A DNA stretch of 47,853 nt from an uncultured bacterium (GTDB taxonomy: Bacteria; Muiribacteriota; Ozemobacteria; Ozemobacterales; Ozemobacteraceae), in NCBI GenBank assembly GCA_946407375.1, contig CAMJNS010000007.1, forward strand, positions 1 to 47,853, read 5' to 3'. Below the pieces are notes generated by a model. The model was given only the letters and a program-made list of their open reading frames with translations, made no database searches and had not been told where the DNA came from. The position numbers and the translations under genes are program-made. Below, piece by piece: positions 41,480 through 47,853 of the stretch; position 1 is the first letter of the stretch; each line of letters begins with the position of its first letter.

Positions 41480-42499
41480 ATGAAAAACACACTAGTTTAT
41501 ATATTAATGATTATTGCAGTTTTAGTGCTGGCATATTTTTCAATAAATATGGGCAACTATAATATTTCACCAACTAAAATTTTTAACATAATTTATTCTG
41601 CAGTAACAAAAACTGAATCTCCAAAAGATGTTACAGAATATGAAAAGATTATAGTCTTACAACTCCGCATGCCAAGAATCATAATGGTTTTATTGGTAGG
41701 TGCAGGTTTAGCTATTTGCGGAGCCGCTTCACAAGGCATTTTCAGAAATCCATTAGTAAGCCCCTTTATATTAGGCGTATCATCAGGAGCCTCATTAGGT
41801 GCAGCCTTAGCTATTGTTTTCTTAGGGCATATTGCTTATTCTATTGATATATGTGCAGGAATAGGAGGAACAATTGCTGTTATAGCAGCCTTTTTAACGG
41901 CAAGAAAACCAGATGGCTCTGTTCCAAGACTGTCATTGGTATTATCAGGAACAATCATCTCTTCTTTATTTACTTCGTTAACTGGTATAGTAAAATATAT
42001 TGCCGATACTGAAACCCAACTTCCTGCTATAACTTTCTGGATGATGGGTAGCTTCGGTAACGTAACTTGGAAAACTCTAGATATAATTACCTGGTTAATA
42101 CCTATAAATATTGTTTTAATGATACTCTTTGCTTGGCAATTAAATGTTTTGTCTCTAGGAGATAATGAAGCTTCCCTCTTAGGTATGGATATTAAAAAGT
42201 GGAAAATCATATATATATATTTTATCGTCTCTACTACAGGAATATGCGTAGCTAGGACTGGGACAATTGGTTGGGTCGGATTGGTTATTCCTCATATTGC
42301 TCGTGCTATTGTCGGCCCCAATCATAAATCATTGCTTCCAATGGCAGCCTTAATTGGAGCAGCATTTATGCTTATTTCTGACAATATAGCCCGAGTAGCT
42401 ACTACAGGTGAAATACCCGTAGGCATTATCACAGCATTAATCGGAACACCATTCTTTATTTACTATTTACGCAAGAAAGAAGCCTCTGTATGGAATTAA
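41480..42499 (+). CDS. FecCD-family metal-chelate ABC transporter permease
   Basis: The 339-residue protein has about nine to ten hydrophobic helices and the FecCD/BtuC pattern: YNISPTKIF near the start, then LRMPRIIMVLLVGAGLAICGAASQGIFRNPLVSPFILGVSSGA, the family's best signature, and WVGLVIPHIARAIVGPNHKSLLP before the last helices. Such permeases import ferric siderophores, haem or cobalamin from the periplasm. An AAGG site lies 11 bases upstream of the ATG. It overlaps the ATPase gene by 10 bases. No periplasmic binding protein or outer-membrane receptor is in the window, so the substrate is open; the shared boxes with feoAB favour iron. Confidence 0.95.
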   Translation: MKNTLVYILMIIAVLVLAYFSINMGNYNISPTKIFNIIYSAVTKTESPKDVTEYEKIIVLQLRMPRIIMVLLVGAGLAICGAASQGIFRNPLVSPFILGVSSGASLGAALAIVFLGHIAYSIDICAGIGGTIAVIAAFLTARKPDGSVPRLSLVLSGTIISSLFTSLTGIVKYIADTETQLPAITFWMMGSFGNVTWKTLDIITWLIPINIVLMILFAWQLNVLSLGDNEASLLGMDIKKWKIIYIYFIVSTTGICVARTGTIGWVGLVIPHIARAIVGPNHKSLLPMAALIGAAFMLISDNIARVATTGEIPVGIITALIGTPFFIYYLRKKEASVWN

Positions 42500-43302
42500 A
42501 AGAAAAAGAAAGCATACTAAGTGTTAAAGAGCTTCATTTTACTTATCCAAGAGGGAAAACTGAAGTTCTTAGAGGCATTTCCTGTGATATAAAAAAAGGG
42601 GAACGCGTTGCCATTCTTGGCTCTAATGGCGCTGGAAAATCTACATTTTTTAGTTTAATTACAGGTTTAACTGGTAATTATAAAGGTTCTATAACCTTGA
42701 ATAATAACGAAATAAGAGAAATGAACAGGTATCAAATTGCTCAATATATCTCTTTCGTTCCACAAAAGCACGAACCCTTGTTTCCCTTTAGCGTAAAAGA
42801 TTTTATTATGATGGGAAGATACTCAAAAATAGATGCTTTAGGTAATCCTACAAAAGAAGATATTGATGCTGTTATGAGAGCCGCAGAGGAAACAGGTGCT
42901 ATAAGATACATAGATAGACCTTACAACGAACTTTCTGGTGGCGAAATTCAATTAGCAATAATTTCAAGAGCATTAGCCCAAGAAACAGAAATATTAATTC
43001 TTGATGAACCCAATAACCATCTTGATTTTAAAAATCAATTTACTGTTTTTAACCTGATTTGTGATATTTCAAAAAAAAGAAATGTTACTCTTATTATGTC
43101 TCTTCATAACCCGAATGATGTTTTGCTTTTTTCTGAAAAAGCAATTGTTTTTAACAATGGCGTTGTGGCTGCCAATGGATTAGTTTCTGAAATACTTAAT
43201 ACAAAGCTGTTATCAGAAGTTTTTGGAGTTAATGCTGTTTGTATTGAGCAGAATGGTTATAAAGCTTTCTTACCTCATAGCCTTGCAAAAATTGAAAACT
43301 GA
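42490..43302 (+). CDS. Metal-chelate ABC transporter ATPase (FecE/FhuC type)
   Basis: The 270-residue protein is the ATP-hydrolysing subunit for the preceding permease. It shows Walker A GSNGAGKST (44-52), the Q-loop YISFVPQKH, the signature LSGGEIQLAIISRAL, Walker B ILILDEPNNHLD and the switch His in SLHNPND. The FPFSVKDFIMMGRY segment is typical of siderophore and cobalamin ATPases. It starts inside the end of the permease gene, which implies coupled translation. A promoter for the next gene lies just after its stop. Confidence 0.95.
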   Translation: MELKEKESILSVKELHFTYPRGKTEVLRGISCDIKKGERVAILGSNGAGKSTFFSLITGLTGNYKGSITLNNNEIREMNRYQIAQYISFVPQKHEPLFPFSVKDFIMMGRYSKIDALGNPTKEDIDAVMRAAEETGAIRYIDRPYNELSGGEIQLAIISRALAQETEILILDEPNNHLDFKNQFTVFNLICDISKKRNVTLIMSLHNPNDVLLFSEKAIVFNNGVVAANGLVSEILNTKLLSEVFGVNAVCIEQNGYKAFLPHSLAKIEN

Positions 43303-43312
43303 AATAGAAAAG

Positions 43313-43341
43313 TTGAGAGTTGTTGAATAAAAAAGTATAAA
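43313..43341 (+). promoter_or_regulatory. Sigma-70-type promoter before the TPR protein gene
   Basis: TTGAGA (43313-43318) and TATAAA (43336-43341) are exactly 17 bases apart, about 70 bases upstream of the chosen start. The -35 lies in a heptad remnant: the minus strand here reads ACAACTCTCAACTTT, identical over 15 bases to array A. A repeat may thus have supplied part of a promoter. Confidence 0.55.
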
Positions 43342-43412
43342 GATTAATTCAATAACTGCCGATTATGGTGAAGAATAATAATATAAAAAGACAAAGCCAT
43401 AGGAGGCATTTT

Positions 43413-45152
43413 ATGAAAAAGCTGGCATTAACAGGTTTTTTAGTGCTTTTTCTTAATTTACCTGCATTTTCTCTAAGCTTTGATACACTTCCTGCTTATC
43501 AAGATGAAGGAATGAAGCTTTATATAAGAGGAACAAGTAAATTACAGGAAAATAGCTACACAGAAGCTGTAGCAGACTTGACTAAAGCAGTCAAACTAAG
43601 ACCAGACATACCTGAAGCTTTCCATAACCTTGGCTACGCCTTTGAAAGATGCGGAGATATAAAAAATGCCATAAGAGCTTATGAAAGAGCTCTAAATCTA
43701 AAACCTGCTTATCCATCTGCATTAAACAATCTAGGCTTCTTGCTTGCATCAACAGAACAGGATTTAATTCAAGCAATAGGGCTTTGTCAAAGAGCAGTTC
43801 AACTCTCTCCAAATACACCTAGCTTTAGAGATTCATTAGGATGGGCTTTATATAAGTCAAATCGTATTCAAGAAGCCGCTGAACAATTTCAAACAGCCGT
43901 CAGACTTGATCCAACTTTTTATAAATCATACTTTAATCTTGGCTTAGTAGAATATTCTGCTGGAAATTACTCTGCAGCAGCAAAAAATTTCCAAAATACA
44001 ATAAGATGTAATTCAAATTATGCAAAAGCCTATGTTTCTTTGGGTGACTGTTATGAAAAAATGAATGATGATAACAACGCCTTAAATTCATATAGACAGG
44101 CTTTAAATAAAATTGCAGATAATGATCCTATAAAAAAACATCTTAACAAAAAAATAAAACAATTAACCACAGAATCTAAGAAACAGCTTTTTGCCTCAAC
44201 AAAATCTATGACATCAACAAAAAGCAAAGGACAAGGAAGTTCTATTCTTCAAGACTTTTTAAATAAGCACAACAAAGGTGGAAACACAGCAAAAAGTTCT
44301 AGTAGCCGAGCTTCTGTAGCTTCAGCCAACACTTACGACACAAATTCTAGTTTCACACCAGTAAGTGCAACTGGTTTTGCTAGCTCTTACAGTTCATCAT
44401 ATTCTCCCAACAGTTATCAAACCGCTTCCACCTATACACCAACATACAATCAGCCAATTTCTTATACGTCTACTCCTTTAATAGACAATTCTCCAAGTGC
44501 TATTGCCGCAAGAAATGCTCGTGAAACCAACACAATTTCTTCTTCTTATTTTGCTTCATCTGCAAAAGTTGAAAGCAGTGGTCCACGACAAATTTCTGTT
44601 GCTCAGGAAAGAGAATTAGAAAGAAAATATTCGTTAGCAAAATCATATATGGATAGAGGTCTAACTACTGATGCCGCCAATGAACTCAAATACATCATCA
44701 GTATGGCTCCAGAAACTTCTATGGTTGCTCGCCAGTCTAGAAATATGCTTTTAAAAGTTAAAAAGCAATTAGATGAGACTAATGACCAGAAAGCAAATAC
44801 CCATAGAGATATGGGCAAGGATTTCTTCCGTTCAGGTCAATATGCTTTAGCAGAAGAAGAATTCAACAAAGCTCTCAGACTTGCCCCTGATAACGCAGAA
44901 GTTTATAAAGACCTTGCTCTTCTTAATTACAATCAAAGTAAATATGAATTAGCATATGAACAGAGCAAAAAAGCTATTGCTTTAGATAGAACAATGAAGG
45001 AAGCATATGTAGTTCTAGCCTCCTTATATGCTCAAAAAGGTCGCCAAGAAGATGCTATCAGAACGTTAAAAATGGTAAAAGAAGTATCTACAAAAGAAGA
45101 TGCTGTTGACGAACTTGCAGAACGTATGATGGCTCAGCTTCAAAGTTATTAA
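43413..45152 (+). CDS. Exported TPR-repeat protein
   Basis: The 579-residue protein has a Sec signal peptide (MKKLALTGFLVLFLNLPAFS) and two TPR blocks. The first (about 30-230) has at least five repeats, including LYIRGTSKLQENSYTEAVAD, AFHNLGYAFERCGDIKNAIR and AYVSLGDCYEKMNDDNNALN. A Ser/Thr/Tyr-rich linker follows (about 265-380), then a second block (about 390-579) with two to three repeats (GKDFFRSGQYALAEEEFNKA). TPR proteins bind other proteins; this one should work in the periplasm. An upstream ATG at 43365 would mask the signal peptide; I chose 43413 because AGGAGG (43401-43406) lies 6 bases before it. It has its own promoter, so it need not belong to the ABC operon. Confidence 0.85.
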   Translation: MKKLALTGFLVLFLNLPAFSLSFDTLPAYQDEGMKLYIRGTSKLQENSYTEAVADLTKAVKLRPDIPEAFHNLGYAFERCGDIKNAIRAYERALNLKPAYPSALNNLGFLLASTEQDLIQAIGLCQRAVQLSPNTPSFRDSLGWALYKSNRIQEAAEQFQTAVRLDPTFYKSYFNLGLVEYSAGNYSAAAKNFQNTIRCNSNYAKAYVSLGDCYEKMNDDNNALNSYRQALNKIADNDPIKKHLNKKIKQLTTESKKQLFASTKSMTSTKSKGQGSSILQDFLNKHNKGGNTAKSSSSRASVASANTYDTNSSFTPVSATGFASSYSSSYSPNSYQTASTYTPTYNQPISYTSTPLIDNSPSAIAARNARETNTISSSYFASSAKVESSGPRQISVAQERELERKYSLAKSYMDRGLTTDAANELKYIISMAPETSMVARQSRNMLLKVKKQLDETNDQKANTHRDMGKDFFRSGQYALAEEEFNKALRLAPDNAEVYKDLALLNYNQSKYELAYEQSKKAIALDRTMKEAYVVLASLYAQKGRQEDAIRTLKMVKEVSTKEDAVDELAERMMAQLQSY

Positions 45153-45172
45153 AGAAGAAGATTGAAAATTAC

Positions 45173-45207
45173 CTTAAATCTTGAATCTTGTATCTTGAAT
45201 CCTAAAT
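45173..45207. repeat. Heptad repeat, array G, abutting a start codon
   Basis: Units CTTAAAT, CTTGAAT, CTTGTAT, CTTGAAT, CCTAAAT run in register and the next heptad, CATGAAA, contains the start codon of the pgeF-like gene. No purine-rich ribosome site is left in front of that start. Confidence 0.8.
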
Positions 45208-45208
45208 C

Positions 45209-45916
45209 ATGAAAGTATTTGAAACCGATAAATCAGTTGCAGTTTTTTCAAACCGAACAGATGGTGATTTAAGCTTTTTCAATTTAAATGATGAAGAGTT
45301 CCAAAATACTTGGAATAAGCTTACAAAAGACTTTTCAATAAAACCATCTCTGCCTATTTACGTTAATCAGGTTCACAAAGACAATATAGTTCAAGTTTCA
45401 AAAGATAAGCCTCTTCCATCAATAAGAACCAATGCCGATGCGATGATAACAGATATGCCTCAAACCGCAATTGGTGTATATACAGCAGATTGTTGCCCAG
45501 TCTTGATTTCTGGTAAAAACGTTGTTTCTGCAACTCACGCCGGTTGGAAAAGCACATTGCAAAGCATCGGTTACAAAAGTGTTTTGAAATATGATGAACT
45601 TTATGGAATAAAGCCAACCGATTTAACAGCCTGGATTGGACCCTGCATAGGTATTTGTTGTTTTGAACTTGGTGATGAAGTTTATGATATGTTTATCTCA
45701 GAAAACACTGAGTGGAAACAGTTTTTTACCAAAAAAGACAAATGGCATCTCGACTTAAGAGGATTAAACCGTTATCAATTATTGCAAGCTGGGATTCCAA
45801 ATAATCAAATAATAGATTACAACGAATGTACCTATTGTATGCCTGAGAAATACTTTTCTTATAGGCGTATGAAAAAACGCAACGGCAGTATGTTCTCTTT
45901 CATTTATTTGAAATAG
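45209..45916 (+). CDS. pgeF: PgeF/YfiH family (laccase-domain) protein
   Basis: The 235-residue protein belongs to the family once called DUF152 or polyphenol oxidase. Members include PgeF, which removes misincorporated amino acids during peptidoglycan synthesis, and nucleoside-cleaving enzymes. The conserved Cys-His-His metal site is visible: VNQVHKDNIV (His56), TADCCPVLISG (Cys95) and ATHAGWKS (His110), then WIGPCIGICCFELGDEVYD and the final MFSFIYLK. It is slightly shorter than the E. coli protein at the N-terminus. The start codon follows a heptad repeat and has no ribosome site. Its end overlaps the convergent phosphatase gene by 13 bases. Confidence 0.92.
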   Translation: MKVFETDKSVAVFSNRTDGDLSFFNLNDEEFQNTWNKLTKDFSIKPSLPIYVNQVHKDNIVQVSKDKPLPSIRTNADAMITDMPQTAIGVYTADCCPVLISGKNVVSATHAGWKSTLQSIGYKSVLKYDELYGIKPTDLTAWIGPCIGICCFELGDEVYDMFISENTEWKQFFTKKDKWHLDLRGLNRYQLLQAGIPNNQIIDYNECTYCMPEKYFSYRRMKKRNGSMFSFIYLK

Positions 45917-47520
45917 TTTATATAGAGCATTGTTATATCATCAGACTGTTCTGCCGTATTAGCAAAACTTTTCAATTTCGCATATATAGACTCAATTAAT
46001 TCTTTCGGATTTTTATCTAAATTTTCATTAACAAAGTCTTTAAAATTTGGTTCTCCAAAATATTCAGACTTGTCATTTTTACATTCCGTAACCCCATCAG
46101 TATATAACAGAAGCTTATCTCCTGGTTTTAATTCTATTTCATAAGATTTATAATTATAATCTTCCAAAACCCCTAAAACCAAATTTCTCTTACTTTTAAA
46201 ATAATCTAATTTTCCATCATGAAATAGCAAAGGTGGGTTATGACCCGCATTACAATATTCTAATCGACCTGTTTCCAAGTCTAACAAACCAATCCACGCA
46301 GTAATAAACATATTGTTTTCACTATCGTTACAAATTAACGTATTTGTTTTTGAAAAAGCCTCAGAAATGCTCAATCCCATATGAATTAAGTTTTTTATCA
46401 ACATTCTAGATACAGCCATTAGCATTGCAGCAGGAACACCTTTACCAGAAACATCTGCTATACTAAAAATCAAATGTTTATCATCAATCATGAAAAAGTC
46501 GTAGAAATCTCCTCCTACTTCTTTTGCACTAACCATATCCCCATAAATAGAGAATTCCTTGAAATCTTTATATTTATCAAAATTTCTAGGTATCATCTTA
46601 TTTTGAATAGTTCTAGCAAGCTCTAATTCTTCCGTAACTCTCAGATTAAATTTTAAAGACTCAACCATTTGGTTTACAGCCTGTTCAACATCCCTCATAG
46701 GCCCTTTACTTTTAAGGGCTAAAGGCTCTTTGGGCAAATCATTTTTATCTATTTTTGAAATATAATCAATAGTCTTTCTTATTTCATAAGTATGTTTAGA
46801 AACTATGAAAGTTAGCCCACCTATTATAATTACAACAATAAATAAAACTAAAAAAGCAAAATTTATACTTATCTTTTGGATAGTTAATTCTCTATCATTA
46901 ACAGCTCTAGAAACAGCAACAATTGCAATATTTTCATTAGTAACTGAATCCTTTATAACCTGAGCTCTAGAAACCATTTTTATTATTTTACCATTTGAAA
47001 TATAGTCCTCTCTAAAAGAAATAACCCCGTCCTTTTCTATACGTTCAGTATCTTCTTTGGCAAATTTCCAACCGACATAACTAGCATTTGACTTAATGTC
47101 AACAGAATCACAAACACAAATATAATGCCCCTCAAAATAACCACCTTCAATCTGAGTGTCATCCTCTCTCCAACCTAAGCCTTCATCAGAACATCTCTTG
47201 AAAATAAAACAATGGGCACCAGTTAACTTAGTATAATTTTTAAATAAATTCTGATTAGCTTTTTCTACTGTTCCATCACCCAAACAGGTATCGCCAATAA
47301 AAAGACAACCACCTTTAATATAATATTGTCCTTTTCCTATTATCTCACGTAAATACCTTAAATCAGAGTCTTCTAGAATTGAAAAGAGTTCTCTTTCTTG
47401 TACATAAATAGTCTTAAAAATCTGGTAACCAACAATAAATAGCAATAAAACACAAGAAACAAGCAAATAAACAATAACATTAATAAATTTTGTTTCTAGT
47501 TTGTTTTTTTTGTTTTCCAT
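45904..47520 (-). CDS. HAMP-SpoIIE (RsbU-type) membrane phosphatase, shorter form
   Basis: This 538-residue protein is the shorter member of the window's five SpoIIE-type proteins. It has a membrane helix near 14-34, one extracytoplasmic sensor region with several cysteines (about 35-215, including GGCLFIGDTCLGDG), a helix near 218-240, a HAMP segment and an intact SpoIIE domain: VGGDFYD (Asp338), ADVSGKG (Asp356), NAGHNPPLL, YTDG (Asp475) and SDDIT near the end. It should dephosphorylate a STAS protein. It follows a GAF-domain gene by 30 bases and probably shares its transcript. Its last codons overlap the pgeF-like gene on the other strand by 13 bases. Confidence 0.93.
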   Translation of the reverse strand: MENKKNKLETKFINVIVYLLVSCVLLLFIVGYQIFKTIYVQERELFSILEDSDLRYLREIIGKGQYYIKGGCLFIGDTCLGDGTVEKANQNLFKNYTKLTGAHCFIFKRCSDEGLGWREDDTQIEGGYFEGHYICVCDSVDIKSNASYVGWKFAKEDTERIEKDGVISFREDYISNGKIIKMVSRAQVIKDSVTNENIAIVAVSRAVNDRELTIQKISINFAFLVLFIVVIIIGGLTFIVSKHTYEIRKTIDYISKIDKNDLPKEPLALKSKGPMRDVEQAVNQMVESLKFNLRVTEELELARTIQNKMIPRNFDKYKDFKEFSIYGDMVSAKEVGGDFYDFFMIDDKHLIFSIADVSGKGVPAAMLMAVSRMLIKNLIHMGLSISEAFSKTNTLICNDSENNMFITAWIGLLDLETGRLEYCNAGHNPPLLFHDGKLDYFKSKRNLVLGVLEDYNYKSYEIELKPGDKLLLYTDGVTECKNDKSEYFGEPNFKDFVNENLDKNPKELIESIYAKLKSFANTAEQSDDITMLYINYFK

Positions 47521-47550
47521 TACTATTAGAAAGGATGAATATCAAACAGC

Positions 47551-47853
47551 TTACAAATTAGCTGTTACGTAAACAAGCCCGTGTTCACGTCTTGCTTCAT
47601 TTTCCATCATAAGTCTAGAATTTACAATAGCCTGACTTACTTGATCAGCAACAGATTTAGATAAATTTATATGCTGTAAAGTAAATGCATTAGGATTAGA
47701 ACTAACAAGAACAGCCACACCTGTTACTTTATCTATTTTTCTATAACCCTGGTTTGGATCTTCAACCTTAACTATTAATGGAGTATACATTACAGAAGGC
47801 AGATTAAATCCTAAATCAAGAGGTTCCATAAAGTTTTCACCAGTATCTTTAGT
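47551..47853 (-). CDS. GAF domain protein (5' partial)
   Basis: The frame stays open to the window edge, so an ATG at 47829 is probably internal and the gene starts outside. The last 100 residues look like the end of a GAF domain: DTGENFMEPLDLGFNLPSVMYTPLIV, then VTGVAVLVSSNPNAFTLQHINLSKSVADQVSQAIVNSRLMMENE, which is the usual closing helix. GAF domains bind small ligands such as cyclic nucleotides or haem. It lies just upstream of the SpoIIE-type gene and may supply a cytoplasmic input to the same signalling route (inference). Confidence 0.75.
   Translation of the reverse strand, partial: TKDTGENFMEPLDLGFNLPSVMYTPLIVKVEDPNQGYRKIDKVTGVAVLVSSNPNAFTLQHINLSKSVADQVSQAIVNSRLMMENEARREHGLVYVTANL

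Noticed and set aside
43365..43412. Upstream ATG start for the exported TPR protein
   Set aside because: It would place 16 charged residues before a clear signal peptide, while ATG 43413 has AGGAGG at ideal spacing.

Overview
The window is AT-rich (roughly one third G+C by eye), uses the standard code (TAA and TGA both act as stops) and is densely packed with genes on both strands. Lipoprotein signals, a LolA-like lipoprotein carrier, an O-antigen-ligase-like protein and FeoAB point to a bacterium with a gram-negative envelope. A ferredoxin-thioredoxin reductase chain and ferrous iron uptake suggest low-oxygen life. The run of membrane-anchored SpoIIE/RsbU-type phosphatases recalls uncultured lineages such as Riflebacteria. 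That placement is a weak guess, because no rRNA or marker tree is available.

Layout. 1-2001: end of a ferredoxin-thioredoxin reductase chain, a biotin ligase, then surE with a DUF4250 gene. 2096-6968: a tightly coupled operon of PTS enzyme I, a DUF192 lipoprotein and an O-antigen-ligase/TPR fusion, behind a promoter with a 16-bp palindrome. 11006-6971 (minus): LolA-like protein, multi-pass TPR protein and a sigma-54 activator without a receiver. 12527-11139: MATE exporter. 12624-18624: two overlapping genes for large membrane sensors whose PP2C domains have lost metal ligands. 21142-18630: lipoprotein and a membrane HEAT-repeat protein. 22150-21206: serine acetyltransferase. 25638-22424: Rel (p)ppGpp enzyme with a family 4 uracil-DNA glycosylase. 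26111-25767: STAS anti-sigma antagonist. 26603-30983: sbcDC. 31114-36816: two convergent, intact SpoIIE-type phosphatases overlapping by 57 bp. 37288-36878: DtxR/MntR-type repressor. 37456-38061: unknown membrane protein. 41302-38655: feoAB. 41480-43302: FecCD/FecE-type metal-chelate ABC genes diverging from feoAB across a region with three repressor-like palindromes. 43413-45152: secreted TPR protein. 45209-45916: PgeF-type protein. 47853-45904: end of a GAF-domain gene and a fifth SpoIIE-type protein.

Two themes stand out. The first is a signalling network: five HAMP-SpoIIE proteins (three intact, two degenerate) and one STAS protein, the usual substrate class of such phosphatases, with no anti-sigma kinase or sigma factor in view. 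The second is iron: FeoAB, a siderophore-type permease/ATPase pair and a DtxR-family regulator, linked by shared palindromic sites.

The noncoding DNA is unusual. At least eight intergenic sites carry degenerate repeats with a strict 7-bp period, resembling the heptameric STRR repeats known from cyanobacteria. The gap 38062-38654 is a mosaic of nested inverted repeats and hairpins, one of which recurs at 22386-22420 with compensatory base changes. No tRNA, rRNA, transposase or CRISPR array was seen.
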